Below, one piece after another: positions 34,939 through 45,840 of a DNA stretch of 64,000 nt. Source of the DNA: Mytilus californianus (Eukaryota > Mollusca > Bivalvia > Mytilida > Mytilidae); contig NW_026262690.1 of NCBI RefSeq assembly GCF_021869535.1, forward strand, positions 16,455,001 through 16,519,000. The letters run 5' to 3'. A program made the translations under genes and the position numbers. The notes beneath the pieces are model-generated. The model made no database searches. It was not told where the DNA came from and was given only the letters and a program-made list of their open reading frames with translations. The first letter of the stretch is position 1. Every line of letters starts with the position of its first letter.

Positions 34939-37274
34939 TTAGCGTTTAACGACTCAGTTGTTGGAGTAGGGCTAGGATAAGCTCTGTCGCCAGGTGAAGG
35001 GGACCGTTGTTTAAAGTAGCCTGGATTTCTGGAGTTTGGTCGTGGTGATGGCGAACGTTGACGTTGAGGACTAAATGACCTCTGTTGAGGACTATATGAC
35101 CTTTGTTGAGGACTATATGAACTTTGTTGAGGACTATATGAACTTTGATTCGGAGGCGGTGTAGGTGATCGATACGCATTGTACTTAGGTGGTGTATATC
35201 TTTCAGGAGACCTACCGCGTGTATGTTGATCAGAAGAAAGCATCACCTCTGTCAATTTGGTCACAAGTTGAGTCAAGTTCCTTACTTCCTTTTCCAATGG
35301 ACTATTAACAGTACTTGTACTTTCTTTGTCATGTGATTTACCAGCGCTATCAGCAAACGCGACCTGTCTGTGAGCAAAATTTGGACTTCTAGATCCATAT
35401 ATAGCCTTCTGATTTGCTATGGACGTTTTCATGATTTTCAACGCCTTATTAATGGACTCCGGGTTCCTTTCTATGACGTGACGGGCAGCCTCCTTGTCCT
35501 TACAACCTCTGAGGAATGCCTCTGTGCCAATTTGATCAATGACAGAATTGTCACATTTATCATACCCATCCATTGCAATAAAATGAACCCGTTCAGCAAA
35601 CTCCTCCAATGTTTCACTGTCTTGCTGCCTCACATACTGCAACTGACGTCTTGCTGAGACAGGTTCGTCCTTTTTGCTGAAACGCTGTTTCAGTGCTTTC
35701 CTTAAAGCCTTATAGTCATCGTCGATGTTGACTTTTCTTGCATATTCTAAAGCCACATCAGCTAGACAGTCCAATAGTCGGCAAACATTCTTTCTATTTT
35801 CCCATTGTCTCCTTCCTGCTGTTCTTTCAAACTGATAGATAAAGGCTTCCCAAGTAAGAAAACCTCTTCCTGTGAAAACTTGCATTTTAGGAAGCTGAGG
35901 ACTTTTACTCCTGTCTCTCGCCCCAGAGTTTTCCTGCCATCTGGAGTACTCCCTATCAAGAGAGGAGTCTGACGAAGAGCTGTGGCTTCTTTCCTTTTGC
36001 TTTTTTGTGCGTGATCTTGATGACCTGTTAGTGTCAATTTGCACTGGTGACGGGCCTGTCGATGAGACTGCGGTCATCACAGGGGTCATAAACGCAGGTG
36101 GGGGTTGTTGTACCATTGATCCTATATGAGGGTACAGAGCTGGTCTACTCTGTACTAAGGAAGCGGCATATGATTCGCTACTTGCAGCTGGTGCAACGTG
36201 TAATGGTGTACTAACATGGATACCTTGAGCTACATATGGCGTACCAATATAGGACGATGCAAAAGTAGCCGTTGCTGGAGTAGTATAATGTTGGGGTTTA
36301 TATTCCGTGGATGCTCCTTCTATGCCTTTGAATGGATGCTGTGTTACCATAGCTGAGGTTGTCCCGTGCAGAGCCGGGGGCCCTGGCACGCTTCCCTTGT
36401 CACTCAGTAGTGGCAACGAACCTTGCATATGATAGATTTCCTGCTCACTACCAACACTTTCTAGCATACCTTTGCCCGGAGGCTGTTGAAACAACACTGT
36501 GTTGTGCAGAGCCGAGGGCCCTAACACATTACCCTTGGCACTTGATACTGGAATTGCACCTGCCTTGGATTCAGGCTGTGTAGTCTGATCAATTGACATA
36601 ATTGGTGAGAGACCAAATGCTGGAGGCTTATTTTGCAGTAATGGAGTACTGGCAATATATGGACTAGTTTCAACTTTCTGTTTAACAGGAGTATCCATAG
36701 AGGGGAGCTTGACTTCCTTATTCCTCCTGTTAACCAAATTGCTTACACTTGATGCCATCTGCTGAAATGAACCTGGGTGTTCAAATGCGCTCTTAAATTG
36801 CACAGTACTTGCCTCGTCATTAGCAGCAGCCATTTTGTCAAGCCGTCTTCCCAAGGCATTAAACTTATCCAATGTTAATTCTTCTAAACGTTTACCGTTA
36901 GCATCTATCTTCTTGTCAATTCTCTGTTCTGACTGTTGCACTTGTTGGGATATTGCCCCGATGTTTTCTGAACTAGTTTTCATTGCTTCTTTTTGTTCGG
37001 CTTGAATATTCAGCAAACCGTGGAAAATTTGTTCAATGCGATCCTCACTTTGTTTCACTCTGTTTTCAGTCTCAGCAGCTCTTATTGCATTTGCTTTTCT
37101 ATCCGCCTGAAACTCTTGATATAGCTGCTCCAACGACATTTTGGTACTTTCAGTGTGTTCTATTAGAGTATTATCAGCTATGTGTTCTTTTGTCAATACC
37201 TTATCATGTGTCAACTCATCTGTTTCAATGTTTTCCTTCTGAGTCAGTTCATTGTCATCCCCAATTCCTGCCAT
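34923..37274 (-). CDS. Gag polyprotein of the gypsy element
   Basis: The 783-codon frame starts at the ATG at 37274. Residues 1-150 are charged and heptad-rich (QLYQEFQADRKANAIRAAET, then EQRIDKKIDANGKRLEELTL), suggesting a coiled coil. A long Pro/Ser/Thr-rich middle follows. The retrotransposon gag domain lies in the second half: FTGRGFLTWEAFIYQFERTA, then KALKQRFSKKDEPVSARRQL and LEEFAERVHFIAMDGY. The tail has four SYSPQQ/SFSPQR-type repeats and many SPSP pairs, rich in Arg. No CCHC zinc knuckle is visible, so the basic SP-rich tail may bind RNA instead. Gag forms the particle and packages the RNA. Confidence 0.9.
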   Translation of the reverse strand: MAGIGDDNELTQKENIETDELTHDKVLTKEHIADNTLIEHTESTKMSLEQLYQEFQADRKANAIRAAETENRVKQSEDRIEQIFHGLLNIQAEQKEAMKTSSENIGAISQQVQQSEQRIDKKIDANGKRLEELTLDKFNALGRRLDKMAAANDEASTVQFKSAFEHPGSFQQMASSVSNLVNRRNKEVKLPSMDTPVKQKVETSPYIASTPLLQNKPPAFGLSPIMSIDQTTQPESKAGAIPVSSAKGNVLGPSALHNTVLFQQPPGKGMLESVGSEQEIYHMQGSLPLLSDKGSVPGPPALHGTTSAMVTQHPFKGIEGASTEYKPQHYTTPATATFASSYIGTPYVAQGIHVSTPLHVAPAASSESYAASLVQSRPALYPHIGSMVQQPPPAFMTPVMTAVSSTGPSPVQIDTNRSSRSRTKKQKERSHSSSSDSSLDREYSRWQENSGARDRSKSPQLPKMQVFTGRGFLTWEAFIYQFERTAGRRQWENRKNVCRLLDCLADVALEYARKVNIDDDYKALRKALKQRFSKKDEPVSARRQLQYVRQQDSETLEEFAERVHFIAMDGYDKCDNSVIDQIGTEAFLRGCKDKEAARHVIERNPESINKALKIMKTSIANQKAIYGSRSPNFAHRQVAFADSAGKSHDKESTSTVNSPLEKEVRNLTQLVTKLTEVMLSSDQHTRGRSPERYTPPKYNAYRSPTPPPNQSSYSPQQSSYSPQQRSYSPQQRSFSPQRQRSPSPRPNSRNPGYFKQRSPSPGDRAYPSPTPTTESLNANRSSR

Positions 37275-37957
37275 GTTGTCTTTATTTCAAATTACAATAT
37301 TCTTAAATATTTCAAATTACAATATACTGCAACTCAAAACAGTATGACAATATGCACTGAGTAATTACTCAAGGCAAATAAATCTCGAAATCACAACTTT
37401 TATGTGCGACTCAAGGCATAAACAATGCAGCTTTTTAATAAAAGTTACTACTTTTACAATTTCAAAATGCAGGCAACAAAAAAAGGACAGAATTGGAACA
37501 GAGACTCAGCTAACACACTGTACTTTATTATACGGTGTATAATATGTTGTTCATAAATATTTATGAGTGTATATACCTTCTTTAATATTAAATATCAGTC
37601 TAAATTCAGTATAAAATAATGTACGAAACTAATTTACTGAAATCAAGACTGTTTCCGGTTTGCGTCTGCGCAATGGAGTATTGCAGACAAATGACTTCCG
37701 TGAAGAAGGACCTAATGGCGATTAACCGGAAGTTCCTAACCTTATCTGATAAAAAATATCAAATATGAAGATTTCATACGTGCTAAACTGTAAAAATTTG
37801 ATGCAATTAAATCTACAATCAATCTGAAGTAAATTTATGGTAATGCGCACGTAGTGAATTTACAAATCATGAAGCATCAAAAGTTTTTAAATCTGCAAAG
37901 GCGCCCTCGTGGAGTCCGCCTAACTTGCTAAAAAATAATAGTTCTTTGTCGACGATT
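37275..37957 (-). other. 5' leader of the gypsy element
   Basis: 683 bp lies between the 5' LTR and the gag ATG. The primer binding site should begin next to the LTR (minus strand, AATCGTCGACAAAGAAC), but I could not assign a tRNA. No splice donor was chosen with confidence. Confidence 0.6.
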
Positions 37958-38207
37958 GTTGTGCCGATATGGTACAAATAAGTAAGGTGTGTATGTAATA
38001 AACAGAATACCTTTAATATCTGTAAATATCTGTAAATCTGATGAATATATCAGTCAGCAGACAACAATTGAATATATATAACATGTGGTGATCACAGTAA
38101 AACGGAAGTAGAAGGGAATCTCTCTATTACGTCACGCAACACAGGGAATACTACAGCATGCTGTAGAATGTGGACTGGTTCTTCCTATACAAACTAACGG
38201 CACCACA
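37958..38207 (-). repeat. 5' LTR of the gypsy element (250 bp)
   Basis: Identical by eye to 28217-28466. The same CRE-like TGACGTAA and TATA-type sequences recur at 38127-38134 and 38072-38081, in the order expected upstream of a minus-strand transcription start. Confidence 0.93.
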
Positions 38208-38870
38208 GTATTGAAGCCTGTATGAAAGTCTGGAACTCGCTTTTTACACCCGCCAACTGCAATATTAGTCCAGCTTCGTACGTTGCTGCTGAAATGCAAC
38301 AATTTAACATACAATGGTGAACACTATCTCCAGATTAATGAAACAGCAATTGGAAAAAATATGGCTCCGTCCTATGCCAATATTTTAATTGGCAAATTAG
38401 AAAAAAATAAAATATGAATACGTCTCTTTACCAACCTTTGTCTTGGTTTAGATTCATATCGACATTGACATGAAGTGGGTTAATTCTGTACAAGAACTTA
38501 ATGTATTCATTCAGCATGCCAACATCGCTCACCCCTCAATTAAATGTCTGTCTGTAAGATGACATTACTTGACACTGCTACACAAATGAATGATGAAACC
38601 ATGTAACCATGCTGCTTTGTATTGCAAGCCCACAGACAAACATCAATATATTTCCCCCCACAGTTGTCATCCAAAACATTGTACCAAAAGCATTCCCTAC
38701 AGGCAGGCCATTTGAATTAAGTGGATTTGGTCCACCATACTGTAACAAAGCAATTTCAAGAACTTTGCGCGCACCTAACAGACAGGAGCTACAAAAGAGA
38801 AGGCGCCGATAGAGGCTTCTCGTGCTAACAGCATCATACAGACTATTTAAAGAGACAAAGGTCAATAAAA
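38208..38870 (+). pseudogene. Older PLE reverse transcriptase, part 2
   Basis: The frame continues from 28216 with [10 protein letters not shown], then [13 protein letters not shown]. It breaks at a stop near 38316 and resumes in another frame with [20 protein letters not shown] (about 38320-38380), the RT motif B region. Further blocks are MKWVNSVQELNVFIQHANIA (about 38470-38530) and KPTDKHQYISPHSCHPKHC (about 38625-38680), both usual in PLE RTs. Motif C is not intact. The style resembles Neptune-like PLEs, but the clade is not certain. Confidence 0.75.
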
Positions 38871-39274
38871 GAGTCTCGTTAGTGATATCACCCACAGTTT
38901 GATAAATTGTTGCACCTTATCTGTGTAAATTTGAAATATTGTTTGAAAAACTTCAAATGTACAACAATTAAAAGAAAATTGAAAATAAGGATTGTTTTTT
39001 AAGTATTGACAAATATGATTTCAAAATTAAACCGAAACATTATATCCATTAAAATTATTTATCATGCTTTGTTATACACGTACAAAATTAATACGTTGAA
39101 TAAAAGGAAACAAAGCTTCTTAACAACTGGTCACGATGAAACGCAGATGGTAATTGTTCTATATGAAGCTATGCCGACTTTGATTACTTTTTTAACAAAA
39201 CTGCACCATCAAATTCTTTAACGACCGGATACAAAAGGAAGTATATATATTTGACTATCACTTGTAAAACAAAA
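38871..39274. other. No gene recognised
   Basis: AT-rich sequence. The frame at 39006-39221 lacks recognisable motifs. Confidence 0.45.
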
Positions 39275-39352
39275 TCTACTATTAATCTCGTGGTACATTA
39301 ACATAAAGTGTTAATGCGGCGTAAAGCAACCAACAATCAATCAATCAATCAT
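39275..39352 (+). repeat. SINE-like 3' end with (AATC)n tail
   Basis: GTTAATGCGGCGTAAAGCAACC precedes CAATC repeats, resembling the ends at 8476 and 11019. Confidence 0.45.
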
Positions 39353-39861
39353 TAACATAAAAAAATAACTGTAAAGCATCTTTGCGTGAATATCACTCAC
39401 TTATGTCAGTAGAGCGTATAAAACCTTTTATCCGTCTATAGAAGAGCTGGATTGTGTCGGTAAATAGTAACGATTAATCTACTCTGTGAATCATAAAACC
39501 ATATAATCTTATCAGACAGAGATTTTTCGACACGTGATGTAACTATATTCGTTTAAGTCGTTACACGACTAACTTAGTAATAAAATTTACAAAAGTCCAC
39601 TAATCTAACAGGTTAAAAAAATAAAGTTATTATGTTTTTCCTGATAATATTTCTAGAAAAGAAAGGATATGGGGTATTCATCCATGACGCAAAATCAGAA
39701 TATGCACAGAAAAAAATACAAAAAGCAAAGGAATGACGCTTGTATTGCTATTCTTCATCTTAAAGTCACAGTCAAGTCTTCAACACGTGCAAAAAAAACC
39801 AAAAAAAAAAAAAACCACTCTCACCCATTGCAAGTTTAAGACGGCACCTAGCACCTATCTA
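39353..39861. other. No gene recognised
   Basis: AT-rich sequence with an A-rich patch at 39787-39815. Confidence 0.45.
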
Positions 39862-40205
39862 TAAAAAAGAAGATGTGCTATGATTGCAAATGAGACAACT
39901 CTCCACAAGAGACCAAATGACACAGAAATTAACAATTATAGGTCACCGTACGGCCTTTAACAATTAGCAAGGCCCATATCGCACAGTCAGCAATAAAAGG
40001 CCCCGAAATGACAATGTAAAACAATTCAAACGAGAAAACTAACGGCCTATTTTATGAACAAAAAATGAACGAAAAACAAATATGTAACACATAAACAAAC
40101 TACAACCACTGAATTACAGGCTCCTGACTTGGGACAGGCACATACATACAGAATGTGGCGGGGTTAAACATGTTAGCGGGATCCCAACCCTCCCCTAACC
40201 TGTAC
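39862..40205 (+). repeat. Interspersed repeat family A, variant
   Basis: It begins AAGAAGATGTGCTATGATTG, includes GGTCACCGTACGGCCTTTAA and AGGCTCCTGACTTGGGACAG, and ends with AATGTGGCGGGGTTAAACAT then CCTCCCCTAACCTG. Confidence 0.75.
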
Positions 40206-40299
40206 GTTTTGAAGATAAAGGATGGTAAACTATATCCTTCCGATAAGTGAAGCCATTTCAAAATGAATTATGTGTTTTGTAATTATGCTGTATTGGTAC

Positions 40300-40650
40300 A
40301 CCACTGTCCCAGGTTAGGGGCAGACTGAGCACTCATAAATATTTTAACCCCGCCACATTCTTTATGTCCCTGTCCCAAGTCATTGGTCTATAATTTGGGT
40401 TTGTGATTGTTTGATGTCTGCCACTTTTTTAATTATTTTTTTTAATCTTATTGTTTTGTCATACATTAGACTGTCACACAGTATTTTTTTCGTTTTAAAT
40501 GTTTCATATTTCGTCATGTCGGGGATTGACTATTTTAGATGACTGTACAGTACGGGTTTTACTCATTGTTGAAGGCCGTATGGTGACCTATATTTGGTTT
40601 GACCCACGTTAATTGGAAATCTTACCACATCTCCTTATTTTATCGGCTCA
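40300..40650 (-). repeat. Interspersed repeat family A, inverted partner
   Basis: It reads as the complement of the neighbouring copy: CAGGTTAGGGGCAG, then TTTTAACCCCGCCACATTCT, GTCCCTGTCCCAAGTCATTG, GAAGGCCGTATGGTGACCTA and TACCACATCTCCTTATTTTA. The pair is arranged with the CCTAACCTG ends facing each other. Confidence 0.7.
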
Positions 40651-40709
40651 ACCTTCCTGTGCACGATCTTCCCCGGTTCCTTTTGTTAGGTTCCACATGT
40701 ATACCAATT

Positions 40710-41095
40710 TTGATCGGAATCGGTCATTTTGATCTGAACAGCTTTTTAAATACGAATCAATACGTCAATTTCAGTCTTTCAGGAAATCTTGAGACTTATC
40801 TACTGCGGTAAATTCAGTACTGTTTACACAATTTGCTTGCAGTTAAGTCTAATTTCAGACTTTTCGGTAGTATTTATTTACCTAAACACAACAACAACAA
40901 AATGGATTGTCTTAAAAGCTACTAACTGCAACGAATTGACTGCTAGTGAATTGTCTAAACAGTACTAAATTGGGCGCAGAGGATAAGTCTGAAAATTAAC
41001 TGAAAGACTGAACATGACGAAATAATTGATTGTTCAGACTTATTCGATGGTGATAAGATTAAAATGAACGTTTCAGACTAAGGGTCGTTTACTAG
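40710..41095. repeat. Foldback element with long imperfect inverted arms
   Basis: Left arm words CAGTCTTTCAGGAAATCTTG, ACTTATCTACTGCGGTAAAT and CAGTACTGTTTACACAATTT are mirrored on the right by AATTGTCTAAACAGTACTAA, GGATAAGTCTGAAAATTAAC and TGAAAGACTGAACATGACG. Related arms occur at 55838-56020 and, inverted, at 57015-57170. No coding sequence was seen. Confidence 0.75.
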
Positions 41096-41139
41096 TGTTC
41101 GTATTTCTCATTCTTTAATTTCTTTAGTGTTTTGTGGAC

Positions 41140-41170
41140 TTGTTTGTCTTGTCTTGTCTTGTCTTGTCGT
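41140..41170 (+). repeat. (TTGTC)n microsatellite
   Basis: A short run of TTGTC units. The same motif appears as a LINE tail at 50076-50098 and again at 52668-52699. Confidence 0.75.
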
Positions 41171-41832
41171 CGATATATGTTTATAACAAATGGATATTGC
41201 CGACGAAGCTCCGGACTTGGGATTAATATTGCACAGTTCTTCTGCTGAATCTACGAATTCTACTTTGGGGCTGAAAATGATGTAGCTGATATGGATAAAT
41301 TATAAAATACCTCCTTGGTATAATAAATAAACATCACTTTTAATATTCGATATAACTATATGCAATATTATCTGAAGAGATGCAATCCTTGACAAAAAAC
41401 ATTTTGTGTTGAAATATTTGGTCGCTTTTTACTGTCTTTGTGTTTTTATTTTGAGTGTTTACTTTAACTTTTCACAAGTTCTTGTTGTATCTTATTCTCC
41501 CTGTTTCTATTGAACTCTAATGATCAATTCGAAACTGCTATATTGTTATTGTATAAAGTACAGATTAAAAAAAAAAAACAGTTCGATTTTAATATGGTGT
41601 ATAAGTAGGTTAGCTTAAACGTATGTTTTTATCGATTTTTTTCATTGGTTTGTTTATGATTACGTACAATTTTATGTCTCTCTCAATATAGCCTCACCAT
41701 TTATTTTTACATAATATGTTTTCATTATTATGAAAGTAGCTTTGGTAATCAACTTGCGTAGCACATTGGTAGGACAGCAATTAAAGCCCCAAAGAATAAC
41801 CCATTTTAGCTCCAAAATTTATATAAAAATAG
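41171..41832. other. No gene recognised
   Basis: AT-rich sequence without recognised structure. Confidence 0.45.
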
Positions 41833-42050
41833 TGAGATGTGGTATGATTGTCAATGAGACTATCCACCAGAATTCAAATAAAGTGGATGTAAGCAATTAT
41901 AGGCCTTCAACAATGAGAAAAAACCATACCGTATAATCAGCTATACAAGTCCCCGACATAAAAAGTATGAAAAATTTTAATTGAGAAAACTAACGGCCTA
42001 ATTTATTATAAAACAATTTACGAAAAACAATTATGACAGACATGATAACC
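41833..42050 (+). repeat. Interspersed repeat family A, variant
   Basis: TGAGATGTGGTATGATTGTC, GAGACTATCCACCAGAATTC, ATTATAGGCCTTCAACAATG and AAAACTAACGGCCTAATTTA match the start and middle of the 39.9-kb copy. Confidence 0.7.
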
Positions 42051-42177
42051 CATTTTAGCAAGCAATTTGTTTTTACAATTTTTAACAATCGTTTCTGATC
42101 TCTATAACTACAAAACTGTTCAAACTAAATATTGACCATATAGTTGCAGTCAGAACTGTTCCTTTTCTTAACCTTTC

Positions 42178-42491
42178 AATATCACTGTGTAGCATCACCA
42201 CCGGATATAGGTACCTATAAAAACCAATGTGAAGTCAGGTAAGGTCAAATTCTTCTTATTTTCATTATACTCTATGTTTTGCTGACAAACACAGTTTTGA
42301 ACAACACAGAATTTCGAAATAAACTATGTTTTTTACACAGAGAAATTCGTGTAAATAAAGCGATAAACTGTACGGCGAATAGCAGCGAATTGTTGTTTAC
42401 TGTACGGGGATTAGTATAGGTACTTTTTGCTATGATTGTTTCTTTGTTGCGAGGGTACCTATATCCGATGGTGATGCTACACAGTGAATAT
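42178..42491. mobile_element. 304-bp MITE with 34-bp terminal inverted repeats
   Basis: The left end CACTGTGTAGCATCACCACC (42183) continues GGATATAGGTACCTA, and the right end has the complement with one mismatch, TAGGTACC/CATCGGATATA style, ending GTGATGCTACACAGTG at 42486. AATAT flanks both sides (42178-42182, 42487-42491), consistent with a target duplication. It encodes nothing recognisable. The superfamily is undecided. Confidence 0.85.
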
Positions 42492-42885
42492 ATATATATT
42501 TCGATTTGATAATTTTTGTTACCAAGTTTAACCAACCCAACATAAGTATCTATTTTGAAATATGTAAATTTTCGCTAAAATGGACTATCTTAAATACTGG
42601 TGATTGGATTAATCTGACTCTAATACAGGCTATAATATCGGTGCCAAAATGTCCAGTATTTGTTTTGAATTTTTCGCTAAAATGTCCTGCGCCCGAAAAA
42701 TGGCAGAATACTGAAGAAAAAGCAATAGGTATCATGCAGGTGCCTTGTAATTGAAGGTTTACAAGTATGAAAATAGTTTAATCTTGATACGGAAACTTCT
42801 ATGGCGATTAAATACACAAAAGTGACCTTTTCACATCAGAGTCAAATTTTTATACTAAAATTCATGTGCCTTTTACATTGTAATT
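42492..42885. other. No gene recognised
   Basis: AT-rich sequence. Overlapping frames on both strands (42506-42754 and 42550-42735) lack recognisable motifs. Confidence 0.45.
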
Positions 42886-43040
42886 ATATCCGCCTCAGTG
42901 GTCTCATGTTAGTGCGCTCACCTTGTGTGTGGAGGTCGTGGGCTCAAAACAGGAGTAAGAACAAAGACTAGTTGGCTCGGAGAGTCTTCCTGCGGACTGT
43001 TACCTTGTGAACTAGCACGTTAAAAAGCCAAAGTAGGATT
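42886..43040 (+). repeat. tRNA-derived SINE fragment
   Basis: CCTCAGTGGTCTCATGTTAG resembles an A box region, and GAGGTCGTGGGCTCAAAACA a decayed B box at the usual spacing. The segment TCTTCCTGCGGACTGTTACC then AACTAGCACGTTAAAAAGCC resembles the body of bivalve SINEs. No clean target duplication was found. Confidence 0.55.
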
Positions 43041-43093
43041 ATTAGTAAAAATACATTTACACGTCTCATATTGAATTTAATTTTCCGCTGAAT

Positions 43094-43829
<736 letters not shown>

Positions 43830-43907
43830 AGTTGTCTGTCTGGTTTTTGTTTGTATATGGAAGAGTTTGAGTTGATGGCATATCTTTGATTGTCATTTGA
43901 ACTTTAA

Positions 43908-44165
43908 TTGATAGTTGTCTCATCGGCAATCATACAACATCTCTGGTTGAAAGTTGTCTCATCGGCAATCATACCACATCTCTGGTTGATAGTTGTCTCA
44001 TCGGCAATCATACCATATCTCTGGTTGATAGTTGTCTCATCGGCAATCATACCACATCTCATTATTGTTGTAGGTGGATAGTTGTCTCATCGGCAATAAT
44101 ACCACATCTCTGGTTGATAGTTGTCTCATCGGCAATCATAACACATCTCCTTATTTTTATATCTA
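43908..44165 (-). repeat. 39-bp tandem repeat made from the family A end
   Basis: GTTGTCTCATCGGCAAT starts at 43914, 43953, 43992, 44031, 44081 and 44120, so six copies have period 39 with one 50-bp spacing. The unit is the inverted start of family A (compare 8527-8570 and 40610-40645) with T to C in CATTGG. The last copy runs into the family's usual CTCCTTATTTTTAT end. Confidence 0.85.
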
Positions 44166-44690
44166 TTGCATTTATGTACAATTGTTGAAATCGGTTTTAT
44201 TTAGAGCTTGATACAATGTATATTATAGTGTGTACTGTTGAAAACTATATCTTACCGTCTTACTGGATTTAGGATATTCTTGTCATATTGTCGCGCTCTC
44301 CTCTCCTTGGCGTACAACCCATATCATATATTATTTATGAGGTGACATATTCGTATTTACGTAATTTATACTTTCGTACCAATTAAAACAATTAATTTTG
44401 CAATTGACTTCAGTCTTTCAACAAGTGATTAGTTTAAAGAAATAATGTCATAGTAATTTACAATGGTAAGATTTGTTATATGCTTGGTCCGCTTGGATAC
44501 CACAGAAACATTAATAAATAAATCTATGAGAGTGGTGCCTAATGCACGCGTGCGCCAAAAAATTCAAAAGTGTTTATTTTCTGTGGCGAAAAAAATCTGA
44601 TTTTAGTGCAGTTAAAAGTATATTTGAATCTTGGTAATATATTATCTGCAAGCTTTAGTACATAGTTTTGAGCGGAGGAACAATTTTGAG
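44166..44690. other. No gene recognised; possible 5' UTR of the LINE
   Basis: AT-rich sequence. The last 150 bp may be the untranslated leader of the LINE that follows. Confidence 0.4.
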
Positions 44691-44706
44691 TGTTTTCATG
44701 GGAGAA

Positions 44707-45840
44707 ATGGAGCATTTTGACATATCAAGTTTTGATCCCCTCAATCCTCAATTGGCAGATACATACGTACAGTCGGTATTAACACCCGTTAATGTGAGTA
44801 AAGTGACTACTACAGCAAAAATTCATTCAGAAAACCTGTAAGTAACTTTAATAGTACGTCTGATAAAACACCATCACGAAATAAAAGGCGGTTATCAAAC
44901 GAGTCTGTTGACGGGACATTGAAGAAGTTGAAATTTTTAGTTGATGATGAACATGAAGATATCATACGCTTAACACAGTCTACACTGTGTAAAGATAATT
45001 CTATTTGTATCAATAAACATAACTCAAGTGATTTTAGTGAACTAAAGTCACTAGTTGTTGGTTTAACGGGATCTATGAACAGTTTTTGTCAGATGATTAC
45101 ACAAAGAATGGATAATTTTGAGAAAAGAATCCAGAATACAATAGCGACATTGATCGATAGTAAAATTTCAACAAAAATGCAAAAAGTAAAACAGCAGTTC
45201 CAAAAGGAATTAAAAACTGTGTCTGACAAAGTTGACAATATAGGAAATTCATATGCAAACGTGGCGAAACAGCAACCAAATATAGTCGAGGGTATACGGG
45301 TTATTGTTAGGAATCTGCCCGAGTCAAACGGAGAGAATGTGTTAAATAAGGTGAACGCTCTGATTAAAGATGGTCTACATTTAAAAGACGTTAAAGCAGT
45401 ATCTGCAGACCGTAAGAAGAGTTACAAAGAAGGGAAATACGGTGTAGTGGTTGCAGTTGTCAAATCGATGAACGACAAAAGAAAAGTCATGGATAAAAAG
45501 CGTGATTTGAAGGATTCTCGAAACTTTAAAGATATATTCATTTAAAATGATTTGTCGAAGTCTCAACGGATTCTGAATAACAACTTACGGAATATTGTGA
45601 ACGCAATTGGTGAAAATAGACTAGAAATAAAAGGAGGCAGAGTCCGAATTCGAGAATCAAGATTTCGTGACAACAGCACTGACAGCAACGCACGTCGTAG
45701 AGAAAACCAAAAAAGGGATCACCTACCAATGGATGACGAATATGAAAATCGAAATTACAATACACAGGGATACAACAGTGCTCGAGGTGGAAATCGACGA
45801 GGAAACACTACAAAAGTGGGTGTGGCGGTTATTAGGTAGA
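44707..45840 (+). pseudogene. LINE ORF1 protein (broken)
   Basis: The ATG at 44707 begins MEHFDISSFDPLNPQLADTY. A shift near 44835 moves the frame to the one that is open from 44919 to 45545. That part is charged and heptad-rich around residues 60-120 (MDNFEKRIQNTIATLIDSKI, then KMQKVKQQFQKELKTVSDKV), suggesting a coiled coil. It is followed by an RRM-like segment (IRVIVRNLPESNGENVLNKV, then KYGVVVAVVKSMNDKRKVMD). An in-frame TAA at 45543 is followed by more coding-like sequence (SKSQRILNNNLRNIVNAIGE) and an Arg/Asn/Gly-rich tail to about 45840. ORF1 proteins bind the element RNA as multimers. Confidence 0.75.

Larger units (their letters stand above)
28212..38212 (-). mobile_element. Ty3/gypsy LTR retrotransposon carrying an extra TatD-nuclease ORF
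   Basis: Two 250-bp LTRs (28217-28466 and 37958-38207) appear identical by eye and flank a 9.5-kb interior on the minus strand. A GTATT target duplication (28212-28216, 38208-38212) frames the insertion, which interrupts an older PLE RT. The order in the element's own direction is LTR, leader, gag (783 codons), protease-RT, RNase H-integrase, then a third ORF with zinc fingers and a TatD nuclease, a polypurine tract and the LTR. RT preceding integrase identifies Ty3/gypsy (Metaviridae). No envelope-like protein was seen. Pol is broken at three points near 33.0-33.2 kb, so this copy could move only with help in trans unless the breaks are sequence errors. Confidence 0.95.

Noticed and set aside
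38578-38895. Minus-strand 105-codon frame with hydrophobic stretches
   Set aside because: It is antisense to recognisable PLE RT blocks on the plus strand.
42272-42754. Small overlapping frames on both strands
   Set aside because: Most lies in or next to the 304-bp MITE, and no motif or codon pattern supports a gene.
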